Source of the DNA: Massilia sp. IC2-477
Lineage (GTDB): Bacteria; Pseudomonadota; Gammaproteobacteria; Burkholderiales; Burkholderiaceae_D
Assembly (NCBI RefSeq): GCF_020707265.1
Contig: NZ_JAJFEQ010000001.1
Coordinates: 620,001 to 684,000 of the forward strand
DNA length: 64,000 nucleotides
Reading direction: 5' to 3'
Of the stretch, positions 20,472 to 30,879 are shown piece by piece. The notes under the pieces were generated by a model. That model was given only the letters and a program-made list of their open reading frames with translations. It searched no databases and was not told the origin of the DNA. Within the stretch, counting starts at the first letter, position 1; each line of letters opens with the position of its first letter. Position numbers and translations under genes: made by a program.

Positions 20472-22489
20472 CTAACTTGCGACAGTAATCTCTTCAAGGT
20501 AGCGGCCAGCTGGCGGCCATGCGGGGCCGACGCGGGCTGGGGCGGCGCATAGCGCCAGGCGCTGTAGCGGCGCAAGATCTCGGCGGCGGCTTCGCGTGAT
20601 GGCGGCGCCAGCTGCTGCGTGGCCGCGATCCGGGCCGCATAGGCGGTGGGCCCTTCGTCCGCTGCGCGTGCCAGGCCCAGGTGGGCAAGGCGCTTGCATA
20701 GGGAGGAGTATACCGCCTCGATAGGATCAATTTCCCTGCGGAGATACAAAATTCTCGCCAGCAGCAACACTGCCGCGCCCGCCATGAGCAAGGCGACAAC
20801 ACGCCAGTTGGCGAAGCCCGATTGCAGGCTTTGCATGAAGCCGCGCTGGCGTTCCGGCGTGTAGTTGAGTATCCACTGGTTCCAGCCATTGTTGACGGCG
20901 CCGATCGCGTCGCGCAGGCGTCCCAGCAGCGCGTTGCCGCCGCCATCGAACAGCGGCATGCCGCGCAGCGCGTCGATGCCGAAGGGCGCCGGCGGATCGA
21001 CCGCGGCCGAGAGGTTGCGCTGCACCCGCTCCGGCGCCACCGCCGCGGTCGGGTCGACCCGCACCCAGCCGCGGCCGCGCAGCCAGACTTCGGCCCAGGC
21101 GTGGGCGTCGGACTGGCGCACCGTCACGTAGCCATCGATGGGATTCAGTTCGCCGCCCTGGTAGCCGGTGATCACGCGCGCCGGAATGCCGGCAGCGCGC
21201 ATCAGGAACACAAAGGCGCCGGAATAGTGCTCGCAAAAGCCGGCGCGGGTCCCGTACAGGAATTCGTCGATCGAGTGCCGGCCCAGCAGCGGCGGCTCGA
21301 GCGTGTAGCGGTAGGGCTGTTCGCGGAACTGGCGCAGCACCTGCTCGATGCGGCGCGCGGGCAGCGGTTCGCGGCGCAACGCGAGGCCGGCGGCCAGCGC
21401 CTTCGGGTTGTAGCCGTAGGGGAGCAGCAGCCACTGGCTCGGGTCGTCCAGCGCCGTGCGGCCATCCAGCGCGTAGTCGGGATACGAGATCATCGAATAG
21501 CGCACCCGCTGCGTCAGCGGCTGCACGGTGCTCAGTTCGAGCTGGTGCGAGGCGCGCACGCGGTAGCCCGCCACCTCCGGCATGTGGCCGGGCATCTCCA
21601 GCGTGAACAGCCAGCGCGTTTCCGACGGCTCCAGCGTGATCTCGTAGCGCTGCGCCTGGCCGCGCACGCTCAGCGAGTTGCCAGACTTGGTGGGAATCGA
21701 GCCGCCGCGGGTCCAGGCCAGGCCGTCGAACGCGTCCAGCACCAGCCCGCGCCAGTAGAGCTGCTCCTTGGGCGGCACCTGGCCCTCGAAACGCACCCGG
21801 AAGGCCGGTTCGTCCGACATCGCCAGGTTCGACATCTGGCCCGGCGCCATGCGGTCCGACAGGCCCGACTTGCCGCCGCTGTTGCCGCCCGCGCCAGGCA
21901 TGCCCCACAGCGGGCTGCCGAGACGCGGGAACACGAAGAACAGCGCCACCGCGAGCGGCGCGGCGAACAGCAGCATCTTCGCCGCCATGCCCGCGCGCGC
22001 CCTCAGCTGCGGCACCGCGCCCGTGAACTGGAACGAGAGCTGGGTGGTCAACAGGGCCAGCACCGCCACCACCATCAGCAGCGCGGTGCCGATGCCCTGC
22101 GCGTAGAAGAAGTTGGTCAGCACCAGGAAGAAGCACAGGAAGATCACGACATACAGGTCGCGCCGTGCGTGCATCTCCAGCATCTTGAAGGCGACCAGCA
22201 GCACCAGCATGGCCACGCCCGCGTCGCGCCCGAGCAGGGTCTGGTAGCTGACCTGGATGCCGGCCATCGCGCCGGCTGCGATCGGCAGCAGCACCATGGT
22301 CGAAGGCATGCGCTTGCCGCGCAGGGTGATCACGGCGCGCCAGAGCAGGGTGGCGGCGCACAGCAGCGTCACCCACAGCGGCAGGTGGCTCACGTGCGGC
22401 GCCAGCACCAGCAGTGCGCTGCCCAGCAGGAGCAGGGTGTCGGCCTTATCTCTTGGCAGGGAACGCAGGGCGCTTCGCAATGCGCTCAT
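20468..22489 (-). CDS. tgpA: TgpA-type membrane transglutaminase-like protein (DUF3488/DUF4129)
   Basis: 673 residues. Several N-terminal membrane helices (about 1-190) precede a periplasmic transglutaminase-like domain. Its Cys is in YGTRAGFCEHYSGAFVFLMRAAGIPARVITGY and its His/Asp in DAHAWAEVWL...VDPTAA. A further membrane helix near residue 560 and a C-terminal DUF4129-like cytoplasmic tail follow. In Pseudomonas the homologue is essential, with an unclear envelope role. Overlaps both neighbours by 4 bp. Confidence 0.9.
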   Translation of the reverse strand: MSALRSALRSLPRDKADTLLLLGSALLVLAPHVSHLPLWVTLLCAATLLWRAVITLRGKRMPSTMVLLPIAAGAMAGIQVSYQTLLGRDAGVAMLVLLVAFKMLEMHARRDLYVVIFLCFFLVLTNFFYAQGIGTALLMVVAVLALLTTQLSFQFTGAVPQLRARAGMAAKMLLFAAPLAVALFFVFPRLGSPLWGMPGAGGNSGGKSGLSDRMAPGQMSNLAMSDEPAFRVRFEGQVPPKEQLYWRGLVLDAFDGLAWTRGGSIPTKSGNSLSVRGQAQRYEITLEPSETRWLFTLEMPGHMPEVAGYRVRASHQLELSTVQPLTQRVRYSMISYPDYALDGRTALDDPSQWLLLPYGYNPKALAAGLALRREPLPARRIEQVLRQFREQPYRYTLEPPLLGRHSIDEFLYGTRAGFCEHYSGAFVFLMRAAGIPARVITGYQGGELNPIDGYVTVRQSDAHAWAEVWLRGRGWVRVDPTAAVAPERVQRNLSAAVDPPAPFGIDALRGMPLFDGGGNALLGRLRDAIGAVNNGWNQWILNYTPERQRGFMQSLQSGFANWRVVALLMAGAAVLLLARILYLRREIDPIEAVYSSLCKRLAHLGLARAADEGPTAYAARIAATQQLAPPSREAAAEILRRYSAWRYAPPQPASAPHGRQLAATLKRLLSQVR

Positions 22490-23472
22490 GCCGCCTCCTC
22501 GATACCGTACAGCGCCAGCGCGCGCAGGCAGGCCGCCTGGTGCGCCGCGCCGTTGCCGGCGTCATGCCGGATGCCGCCCAGGCGGAAGGCATAGGGCAGG
22601 GCGCGCTGCTCGGCATCGAGCACCCAGCGCGTCATGCGCGACAGGCGCAGCTCGAGGTCGAGATGCGCGGGCAGCTGGGCGAAGTCGAGCACCAGTTCGT
22701 CGCCCACGCCGCCTTCGAAATGCTTGGTGACGAGCTGGCCGCCGAGCGCCGGGTCGAGCCGGGCGATCTGGCGCCAGGCCAGCTGGCGCGGCGAGTCGCC
22801 CGCCTGGTAGCTGCGCACGCCGGCGAAATCGTCGTTGCCGGCAGCGCGGCCGCTGCCGACGGCGTTGCCCGACACCGGCAGCGGTGGCGCGCCTTCTTCC
22901 GGGCGCGGATAGACCAGCGCCCGGGTGGCGGGACGCCAGTAGCTCCATGCGCGGAACAGGCCAAGCGGAAAGCGGGTGGAGAGCACCACGCGCTCGAGCT
23001 GCAGCCAGCCGCGCGCAGTGGTTGCGACGCCGAGCAGCACGCTGGCGCTGCCGTGGGCGGCGATGTCGGTGGCGTGGCGCGGCTCCTTGATGTCGGCGAA
23101 GTCGATCCAGACGCCGTAGCGCGCCAGCGCGCTGCGGTTGGCAACGTGCAGCTCGAACTGCGCCTCCTGGCCGGCGAACACGGTCGGCACCCGGCCCTGC
23201 TGCAGGGCCAGGTGGGCCAGGTTACGGTAGGTGAAGACCATGTCCACCAGCGCGCAGGACAGCGCGAGGAAGGTCAGCGCGAAGCCCAGGCCGAGGCTGT
23301 AGTTGATGGAGCCGATCAAGAGCACCAGCAGCAGCAGGGCAAAGCCGATCCCGGCGCGGGTGGGCAGGATGAACACGCGGCGCTGGCTCAGCACCACTTC
23401 GCCGGCATCAAGCGTGCCGCGGCGCGGCAGCCAGTTGCCGGTGGTGCGCCTGACCCAACCGCGGAATCCCAT
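22486..23472 (-). CDS. DUF58 domain protein
   Basis: 328 residues from the ATG before GFRGWVRRTTGNW; the longer open frame upstream lies inside moxR. Two N-terminal membrane helices (about 35-75) precede a DUF58/vWA-like domain with the family signature VRSYQAGDSPRQLAWRQIAR. It partners MoxR ATPases; its function is unknown. It starts 5 bp after the moxR stop and overlaps tgpA by an ATGA. Confidence 0.9.
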   Translation of the reverse strand: MGFRGWVRRTTGNWLPRRGTLDAGEVVLSQRRVFILPTRAGIGFALLLLVLLIGSINYSLGLGFALTFLALSCALVDMVFTYRNLAHLALQQGRVPTVFAGQEAQFELHVANRSALARYGVWIDFADIKEPRHATDIAAHGSASVLLGVATTARGWLQLERVVLSTRFPLGLFRAWSYWRPATRALVYPRPEEGAPPLPVSGNAVGSGRAAGNDDFAGVRSYQAGDSPRQLAWRQIARLDPALGGQLVTKHFEGGVGDELVLDFAQLPAHLDLELRLSRMTRWVLDAEQRALPYAFRLGGIRHDAGNGAAHQAACLRALALYGIEEAA

Positions 23473-23477
23473 CGAGC

Positions 23478-24398
<921 letters not shown>

Positions 24399-24563
24399 GG
24401 TTGGGGTTCCGGTGAACTGTTCGGTGCGACTAAGTAGGCTCCCATGGTAGATTAGCGCCATTGGCAAGCTTCATACTCCGTCGGCAACAAACCATGGGAT
24501 CGATTCTATGCGAGAACGGCCCCGAAGGTGTGCGATGGATGAGCAGGGACACAAGCGAGAACG

Positions 24564-25493
24564 ATGAGTACAGCAATCTACAGCCACGCCGACTGCCTGC
24601 GGCACGAGATGGGCGACTGGCACCCGGAGTCGCCGGCGCGTCTGCAGGCGATCGACGACCAGTTGATCCTGGCACGCCTGGATGGCTTGCTCGAGCAGCG
24701 CAGCGCGCCCCTGGCCGACCTGGCAGACGTCCTGCGCAACCACAGTCCGGGCGCGGTGGCGCTGGTGCGCGACAACGTGCCGGCCGCCGGCGACTACTAT
24801 CCGCTCGACGGCGACACCATCCTGTGCCACCACAGCTACCAGGCGGCGCTGCGCGCGGCCGGCGCCGCGGTGGCGGCCACCGACGCCGTGATCGCGGGCG
24901 AGGTCGACAACGCGTTCTGCTCGGTACGCCCGCCCGGCCACCACGCCACGCCGACCGAACCGATGGGCTTTTGCTTTTTCAATAACGTCGCCATCGCCGC
25001 GCGCCATGCGCTGGACGTGCACGGGCTGGAGCGCGTGGCCATCGTCGACTTCGACGTCCACCACGGCAACGGCACCGCCGACGCCTTCCGCCACGACCCG
25101 CGGGTGCTGATGGTGAGCCTGTTCCAGCATCCTTTCTATCCTTACTGCGACCCGGAGCCGATCACCGCCACCAGTGTCAACGTGCCGGTGCCCGCCCTCG
25201 CGGACGGCGAGGCCGTTCGCAAGCTGGTGCAGGACCTGTGGCTGCCCGCGCTGCACGCGCACCGGCCGCAGATGATCTTCGTGTCGGCCGGCTTCGACGG
25301 CCACCGCGAGGACGACATGGGCGGCATCGGCCTGGTCGAGGCCGACTACGCCTGGATCACGCGCCAGATCGTGGCCGTGGCCCGCCAGTACGCCGGAGGG
25401 CGCATCGTCAGCTGCCTGGAGGGCGGCTACGCGCTGTCGGCGCTGGGGCGCAGCGTGGTGGCCCACCTGAAGGTGCTGGCCGACCTGGAATAG
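24564..25493 (+). CDS. Histone-deacetylase-family amidohydrolase
   Basis: A 309-residue zinc hydrolase of the HDAC/acetylpolyamine amidohydrolase superfamily. It has RPPGHHATPTEPMGFCFFNNVA (catalytic His pair), VAIVDFDVHHGNGTADAF (zinc-binding Asp/His) and CLEGGYAL near the C-terminus. The substrate is unknown: acetylated polyamines, or other acyl-amides. Divergent from moxR. Confidence 0.9.
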   Translation: MSTAIYSHADCLRHEMGDWHPESPARLQAIDDQLILARLDGLLEQRSAPLADLADVLRNHSPGAVALVRDNVPAAGDYYPLDGDTILCHHSYQAALRAAGAAVAATDAVIAGEVDNAFCSVRPPGHHATPTEPMGFCFFNNVAIAARHALDVHGLERVAIVDFDVHHGNGTADAFRHDPRVLMVSLFQHPFYPYCDPEPITATSVNVPVPALADGEAVRKLVQDLWLPALHAHRPQMIFVSAGFDGHREDDMGGIGLVEADYAWITRQIVAVARQYAGGRIVSCLEGGYALSALGRSVVAHLKVLADLE

Positions 25494-25567
25494 GCGCGCT
25501 GCGGCAGGGAACGCGGCGCGTCCGCGCGCATCTAAGGTCTCATTACTCATCCATCGAGGAGACGACC

Positions 25568-26461
25568 GTGAGACCCTTCCGCACCCTGCTTGCGCTGTGT
25601 CTGTTCCTGGTGTCGGGCATGTCAGCCGCCGCCAACTACACGCTCTGGATCAACGGCCGCGCGGGCAGCGGCCCCGACGGCACGCCCGGCAACTACCGCG
25701 ACTTCAGCTACTGGGGCCCATCCTCGGTGCCGGCCGGGGTCAACAAGCAGGCCGTCAACTGGGATGGGCGCAGCAGCATCGCCTCGCAGAGCGGCAGGGT
25801 ACGCGACGCGCTCGACTGCTTCTGCACCGGTGACAACTGGTGCTACCTCGTCACCTACAGCGCCGGCGATCTCCTGACGGGATATACGCTGGCCAACTAC
25901 GGCGGCACCATCCGCCAGAAGAAGAACGCCAGCCCGAACGCGGCCGGCGTATGCGGCAACAGCCCCACCAACGGCAGCGGCACCCAGGCCGGCTGGAACA
26001 TCAAGTGGGTGCGCGCCGCAGCGGGTGCGGCCGGCGGCAGCGAGCTGTCGGACATCGGCTCCTGGACCACCTCCGAGCCGCTGGTGCAGGACCTGAAGAC
26101 CTCGACCGCGCGCGCCATGTACAACCACAACGTCACCCGCAATATCTGGTTTTACATGTACGCGGGCGCCAGGGGCACGCTGTATTCCTTCGCGCTGCCC
26201 GGGCAGGACGACGAAGTGGTGGCCTACCACAGCGCCGGCGGCGTGGCCGGCAGTTCCGGCCGCTCGCTGTGCAATCCGGGGGACTGGTTCTGCAATGACC
26301 TGCGGCTTGGCATCGAGCCCAACCAGGGCGGCAGCGTCAAGTGGAACTACCACGCGGTGGCCTTCCGCGACGATGGCGAAGACTACGACCACTACGCCCG
26401 CGGCAACTGGGCCGGCATCGTCGGCGTGGTCCGGAACGCGGTGGTGAATACGGCCCAGTAA
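25568..26461 (+). CDS. Secreted alpha/beta-hydrolase-like protein, copy 1
   Basis: 297 residues from a GTG preceded by AGGAG at 7 bp. The signal peptide ends at about SAAA. I do not recognise a named family. The order resembles an alpha/beta hydrolase: YTLWINGR strand, VNWDGR, then WCYLVTYSAGDLLTGYTLANYGG, which looks like a nucleophile elbow with Ser in YSAGD. A late GQDDEVVAYHS and a C-terminal His-rich DYDHYARGNW could supply Asp/His. Six or more Cys in CFCTGDNWC, VCGNS and CNPGDWFCND suggest disulfides. Closely similar to the next gene. Confidence 0.6.
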   Translation: MRPFRTLLALCLFLVSGMSAAANYTLWINGRAGSGPDGTPGNYRDFSYWGPSSVPAGVNKQAVNWDGRSSIASQSGRVRDALDCFCTGDNWCYLVTYSAGDLLTGYTLANYGGTIRQKKNASPNAAGVCGNSPTNGSGTQAGWNIKWVRAAAGAAGGSELSDIGSWTTSEPLVQDLKTSTARAMYNHNVTRNIWFYMYAGARGTLYSFALPGQDDEVVAYHSAGGVAGSSGRSLCNPGDWFCNDLRLGIEPNQGGSVKWNYHAVAFRDDGEDYDHYARGNWAGIVGVVRNAVVNTAQ

Positions 26462-26581
26462 ACCGGGGGCGGGCGGCTTCGCAACACTCCTGAAGTGTGT
26501 GGTTTGACACGCCCCCATGTCGGGCGTAGTGTCGAACTCAGCCGTATATGCATACGGTACACAATGAGATAGGAGACGACA

Positions 26582-27457
26582 GTGAAAGCAATCCGCATTC
26601 TGTGTGCGCTGTGCCTGCTTTTGTCGACGGGCTGGGCGTCCGCCGCCAACTACACCCTCTGGATCAACGGCCGCACCGGCGGCGGGGCGATCGGCAACTA
26701 CAATGACTTCACCTACTGGGGCCCGTCCACGACGGCGGCCGGCGTCAACAAGAAGGCCGTCAACTGGGACGGCCGCAGCAGCATCGCTTCGCAGAGCGGC
26801 CGGGTGCGCGACGCCCTCGACTGCTTCTGCACCGGCAGCAACTGGTGCTATGTCGTCACCCACAGCGCGGGTGACCTGATGATGGGCTACACGCTTGCCA
26901 ACTACGGCGGCTCGGCCCGCCTCAAGAAGAACGCCAGCCCGGGCAGTACCGGCGTATGCGGCAACAGCGACGGCAGCTCGCAGACCGGCTGGAACATCAA
27001 GTGGGTGCGCGCCGCGTCCGGCGCGGGCGGCGGCTCGGAACTGTCGGACGCCGGCTCCTGGACCACCTCCGAACCGCTGGTGCAGGACCTGAAGACGAGT
27101 ACCGCGCGCGCCATGTACAACCACAACACCACCCGCAACGTCTGGTTCTACATGTACGCCGCCGCCAAGGGCACGGCCTATTCCGGCATCCTGCCCGGCC
27201 AGGACGACGAAGCCGTCGCCTACCACAGCACCGGCGGCGTGGCGGGCAGCTCCGGCGGGTCCTACTGCAACCCGAGCGACTGGTTCTGCAACGACCTGAC
27301 GCTCGGCACCGCGGCCAACGAGGGCGGCAGCACCAAGTGGAGCTACCACTCGGTGGTCTTCCGTGACGACAGCGAAGCCTACAACCACTACGCCAACGGC
27401 AACTGGGGCGGCATCGTGGGCGTCGTGCGCAGCGCCGTGGTGAACAGTGCCCTCTAG
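26582..27457 (+). CDS. Secreted alpha/beta-hydrolase-like protein, copy 2
   Basis: 291 residues from a GTG with the same leader as copy 1 (AGGAGACGAC then GTG). The signal peptide is about 1-21. It is collinear with and highly similar to copy 1, with the putative nucleophile elbow reading VVTHSAGDLMMGY and all the Cys motifs conserved. A tandem duplication is clear; the two copies differ in the signal peptide and in the loop after VCGNS. The 3' end overlaps the next gene by 11 bp, which implies translational coupling. Confidence 0.62.
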   Translation: MKAIRILCALCLLLSTGWASAANYTLWINGRTGGGAIGNYNDFTYWGPSTTAAGVNKKAVNWDGRSSIASQSGRVRDALDCFCTGSNWCYVVTHSAGDLMMGYTLANYGGSARLKKNASPGSTGVCGNSDGSSQTGWNIKWVRAASGAGGGSELSDAGSWTTSEPLVQDLKTSTARAMYNHNTTRNVWFYMYAAAKGTAYSGILPGQDDEAVAYHSTGGVAGSSGGSYCNPSDWFCNDLTLGTAANEGGSTKWSYHSVVFRDDSEAYNHYANGNWGGIVGVVRSAVVNSAL

Positions 27458-28673
27458 GTACACAAAACCACTGATCGGTGTGGGCGTGGCGCTCTGCGTC
27501 GCGCTCGCCCTGTGGTTCGGGCGCGGCGAGGACGCCGCGCCGCCCGGGGCCACCGCCAGACAAGCGCCCGCCGGACCGCAGTTCTTCGGCCAGGTGCCGG
27601 CCGCCAGCGCGCTGGCGATTCCCGATGAACGCGCCGAGCGCCGCCGCCAGCTGCTCGAGAACGTCCAGCTCACCGACCACACCTATTGCAGCTACCGCGA
27701 AGGCAGCAAGTACCCGGTGGAGTCGCGTCCGGCCGCGCAGAACCCGGACCAGATGCAGCCGAACCAGCCGGTCACCGAGATGAACCCGATGCGGGTCGAA
27801 GGAGGCGGCAGCAACACCAATGTCTTCCTGCAGACCTCGCAGTCGCGCGTCTACCTGGCCGCCGGCGAGTCGGCCGCCTTCTCGCTGCGCGCGGTGACAC
27901 CGCAGGGCGAAACCGTGCCGCTGGTGGTCACGCGCGCGGTGGCGCAGGGCATGACCTACGGCGGCAGCCGGCCCACGCCGCAGGTGGCCCTGTCCTTTGC
28001 GGATGATGGCGGCGGGGCCGACCCGGTGGCCGGCGACCAGGCCTACGCCGGCGTGCTGGCGCCCGCCCAGACCGGCCTGGCCGGCTTTCACGGCACCATC
28101 CGCACCGAGGTGCGCTACACGGCCGGCGGGCGCAGCGGCTTCGTCCTGTTCGACGTGATCCACACGCCGGTATTGCCGGCCAGCTGGACCGGCCAGGTGC
28201 GCGAAGCAATGGAAAACGGCTCGCTCCAGTTCTACCTCGGCCTCGAAGTGCGCCAGCCGGGCCGTTATGTGGTGACGGGCCGGGTCGACGATGCGGCCGG
28301 CCGGCCTTTCGCGCTGGCGAGCTTCAACGACGTCCTCGCGGTAGGCACGCGCGAGGTGAAACTGACCGTGTTCGGCAAGCTGCTGACCGACGAAAAGCCC
28401 GCATTGCCCCTGCGGCTGCGCGACGTCGACGGCTACCTGCTGCGCGAGAACGTGGACCCGGACCGCCTGCTGCTGCCGCGCCTGGAAGGACGGGTGTTCG
28501 CCAGCCGCATGCAGGGATTGACGCGGGTGTCGGACGCCGAGTGGGAAAGCGAGGAGCGGGCGCGCTACCTCACCGAGTACGAGAAAGACCGCAATGCCGC
28601 GCGCGCCCAGCTGTCCGCTTTCGATCCCGGCCAGCCGCTGCCGGCCAGCGCCTGTACGCCAGCCCCGCAGTAA
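27447..28673 (+). CDS. Membrane-anchored beta-sandwich protein of unknown function
   Basis: 408 residues from a GTG inside the end of copy 2. One N-terminal membrane helix (about 8-25) is followed by a large extracytoplasmic region rich in beta strands. Part of it (VALSFADDGGGADPVAGDQAYAG and the following strands) looks like the Ig-like 'choice-of-anchor X' type seen in surface proteins. No catalytic motif was recognised. Overlap with copy 2 suggests a partner or anchor for the secreted hydrolase-like proteins. Confidence 0.6.
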   Translation: MPSRYTKPLIGVGVALCVALALWFGRGEDAAPPGATARQAPAGPQFFGQVPAASALAIPDERAERRRQLLENVQLTDHTYCSYREGSKYPVESRPAAQNPDQMQPNQPVTEMNPMRVEGGGSNTNVFLQTSQSRVYLAAGESAAFSLRAVTPQGETVPLVVTRAVAQGMTYGGSRPTPQVALSFADDGGGADPVAGDQAYAGVLAPAQTGLAGFHGTIRTEVRYTAGGRSGFVLFDVIHTPVLPASWTGQVREAMENGSLQFYLGLEVRQPGRYVVTGRVDDAAGRPFALASFNDVLAVGTREVKLTVFGKLLTDEKPALPLRLRDVDGYLLRENVDPDRLLLPRLEGRVFASRMQGLTRVSDAEWESEERARYLTEYEKDRNAARAQLSAFDPGQPLPASACTPAPQ

Positions 28674-28679
28674 GCGATT

Positions 28680-28790
28680 TCAGCCTTGGAGCAGCGGGAA
28701 GCGTTCGACCAGGCAGGCGGCGCCGACCATGGCGCACAGCATGCCGAACGCGACCCAGCGTCCCAGCGATGTCTTCGGTAGCTGATGCAT
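28680..28790 (-). CDS. Predicted 36-residue single-pass membrane protein
   Basis: A short minus-strand reading frame, MHQLPKTSLGRWVAFGMLCA and onward, ending ERFPLLQG. A GGAG ribosome-binding site stands 6 bp before the ATG. One hydrophobic helix spans about residues 11-28, with basic residues on the N-terminal side. It sits in the 270-bp gap before rbgA and is otherwise unexplained. Small size makes chance possible, but the strong start signal and helix favour a real gene. Confidence 0.5.
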   Translation of the reverse strand: MHQLPKTSLGRWVAFGMLCAMVGAACLVERFPLLQG

Positions 28791-28943
28791 GTGATTCTCC
28801 GGGCGAAAATTTCAGTGTGCCGCGGCGCCACGCAAATGCGTTGCACTGCATCAACAGGCCGGTCGATCCGGGCGGTCTGTTTCTTCGCGCGCCCGCCAGC
28901 AGCGTAAAATAGCGCCCTGATCGAAGATAAAGAGAGCACAAGC

Positions 28944-29891
28944 ATGTCCATTCAATGGTTCCCGGGGCACATGAACGCGGCCAAGAAGGAAGCCGCCGAG
29001 CAGATGGAGAACACCGACCTGGTGATCGAAGTCCTCGACGCCCGCCTGCCCGAGGCCAGCTGCAACCCGCTGGTGGAGGAGCTGCGCAAGTTCCGCCAGC
29101 GTCCCTGCCTGAAAATCCTGAACAAGATCGACCTGGCCGACCCAGCGGCCACGGCGGCCTGGAAGGCCTTCTACGACGCCCAGGAAGGCGTCACCGCCTA
29201 CCCGATGACGACCAAGAAGCCGGCGGACGTGGCGCGCATCCCCGACATTTGCCAGTCGCTGGCGCCGCACCGCGGCGTGCCGACCAAGCCGCTGCGCATC
29301 ATGATCATGGGGATCCCGAACGTCGGCAAATCGACCCTGATGAACGCGCTGCTGAAAAAGCGCGTGGCCAAGGTGGGCGACGAGCCGGCCGTGACCAAGA
29401 CCCAGCAGAAGCTCTATCTCGGCAAGCACATCGTGCTGGTCGACACCCCCGGCATGCTGTGGCCGAAGATCGCGATGGCGAGCGACGGCCTGATGCTGGC
29501 CGCCAGCCACGCGGTCGGCTCGAACGCGCTGATCGAAGAAGAAGTGGCGGAATTCCTCGCCAACCTGCTGCTCGAGCGCTACCCGCAGCTCCTGAGCGCG
29601 CGCTATGGCTTCAAGACCGAGGGCCTGGACGGCATCGCCGTGATCGAGCACGTGGCCCAGCGCCGCGGTTTCCGCGTGCGCGGCGGCGAATTCGACTACG
29701 AAAAGGCGGCGCACGTGCTGCTGCACGACTACCGCACCGGCGCACTGGGACGGATCAGCCTCGAGACGCCGGAAACGCGTACTGCGGCGCTGGCGCGTCA
29801 TGCCGCCGAGATGGCGGAAAAGGCGCGCATCGCCGAAGAAAAGGCGGCGCTGAAGGCGGAAGAGGCGATGCGCGGCAAGCGCGGGACCTGA
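28944..29891 (+). CDS. rbgA: Ribosome biogenesis GTPase YlqF/RbgA
   Basis: A circularly permuted GTPase of 315 residues for late 50S assembly. Motifs occur in permuted order: G4 LNKIDLAD (about 53-60), then G1 MGIPNVGKST (about 122-131), then G3 VDTPGMLWP. The N-terminal IQWFPGHMNAAKKEA is typical of the family. The C-terminus ends in a Lys/Ala/Glu-rich helix. Confidence 0.95.
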   Translation: MSIQWFPGHMNAAKKEAAEQMENTDLVIEVLDARLPEASCNPLVEELRKFRQRPCLKILNKIDLADPAATAAWKAFYDAQEGVTAYPMTTKKPADVARIPDICQSLAPHRGVPTKPLRIMIMGIPNVGKSTLMNALLKKRVAKVGDEPAVTKTQQKLYLGKHIVLVDTPGMLWPKIAMASDGLMLAASHAVGSNALIEEEVAEFLANLLLERYPQLLSARYGFKTEGLDGIAVIEHVAQRRGFRVRGGEFDYEKAAHVLLHDYRTGALGRISLETPETRTAALARHAAEMAEKARIAEEKAALKAEEAMRGKRGT

Positions 29892-29923
29892 ACCCGACCA
29901 CACCACGAAACCTGAACGCTGTT

Positions 29924-30033
29924 GTAGGGTGGGCGGATTCTCCGCCCACGCGGTGATCGTTAGCGACTGAATTGCCGCGCGGGGGACAGCACCTTCAGTT
30001 GACCGCGTGGGCGGGAAAACCCGCCCACCCTAC
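29924..30033. repeat. REP-like element A4 (paired)
   Basis: A 110-bp paired A-family element, GTAGGGTGGGCGGATTC to GCCCACCCTAC. Its right end supplies the TAG stop codon of the minus-strand dioxygenase gene. Confidence 0.85.
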
Positions 30034-30830
30034 GAACCCCCGAAGCGGAAACTCGAAACGGTCAAGGACCCGAAAAAATCCTCCTCGTGATACACGCACG
30101 CCGCCGGCTCCTGTTCGGCGGCGCCCATCGCCACCATCAGCGGCAGCAGGTGCTCTTCGCGCGGATGCGCGGCGCGTGCCATGGGCGCGGTTTCCCAGCG
30201 CAGCAGCCCCGCCGTACGTTCGGGCGGCGCCAGCGTCATCGCCTGCTGCAGCCAGCCGTCAAAGGCCTTGGAGGCGGCCGCGCCGCTTGGGCCGAACTGG
30301 CGCAGGTTGTGAAAGGAGAGGCCGCTGCCCAGGATCAGCACCCCTTCGTCACGCAGCGGCGCCAGCGCACGGCCGGCCTCGATGTGGGCCTGCGGGTCGA
30401 GGTCGCGCCGCAGCGACAGCTGCACCACCGGCATGCGCGCTTTCGGATACACCGGGTACAGCATCGAGAAGGTCCCGTGGTCGAAGCCGCGCTCCGCATC
30501 GAGCCCGGCCGGATGGCCGCCAGCCCCGAGCAGGGCGGCGACGCGCTGCGCCAGCGCCGGGTTGCCGGGCGCCGGGTACTGCACCTGGTAGGTATGCGGC
30601 GGGAAGCCACCGTAGTCGTAGATCATGCCGGGCGCGCCGCCGGATGACACCATGAAGCCCGGCGTCTCCCAGTGGCTGGTCACGACCAGCACCGCGCGCA
30701 CGGCCTCGCCATGCGCCTGGCGGATCGCTACCAGCGAGGCTTCCAGCTCGGCATAGGCAGGCCCATACTGGTCCTTCATCCAGGGCCAGGGGCCGCCGCC
30801 GTGCGATACGAAATAGGTAGGAAGGCGCAT
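30030..30830 (-). CDS. ygiD: DODA-type extradiol dioxygenase (LigB/YgiD-like)
   Basis: 266 residues from the ATG preceded by GGAG; a further upstream Met would add 9 residues. Family landmarks are FVSHGGGPW, VVTSHWET, FDHGTFSMLYPV and GSGLSFHNLR, containing the metal-binding His residues. YgiD homologues cleave L-DOPA-type catechols; the true substrate here is unknown. The last codon and stop are encoded by the palindromic repeat. Confidence 0.9.
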   Translation of the reverse strand: MRLPTYFVSHGGGPWPWMKDQYGPAYAELEASLVAIRQAHGEAVRAVLVVTSHWETPGFMVSSGGAPGMIYDYGGFPPHTYQVQYPAPGNPALAQRVAALLGAGGHPAGLDAERGFDHGTFSMLYPVYPKARMPVVQLSLRRDLDPQAHIEAGRALAPLRDEGVLILGSGLSFHNLRQFGPSGAAASKAFDGWLQQAMTLAPPERTAGLLRWETAPMARAAHPREEHLLPLMVAMGAAEQEPAACVYHEEDFFGSLTVSSFRFGGS

Positions 30831-30879
30831 GGGTGCTCCGTCGATACGTGGAAGCACCCATGGTAGCCGATGGCGCGAT

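Noticed and set aside
20822..22594. 590-residue plus-strand frame over tgpA
   Set aside because: Low-complexity His/Arg/Gln shadow without motifs; the minus strand encodes a transglutaminase-like protein.
25622..27682. 686-residue minus-strand frame over the hydrolase-like pair
   Set aside because: It internally repeats only because the sense genes are a duplication; no ribosome-binding site or domain.
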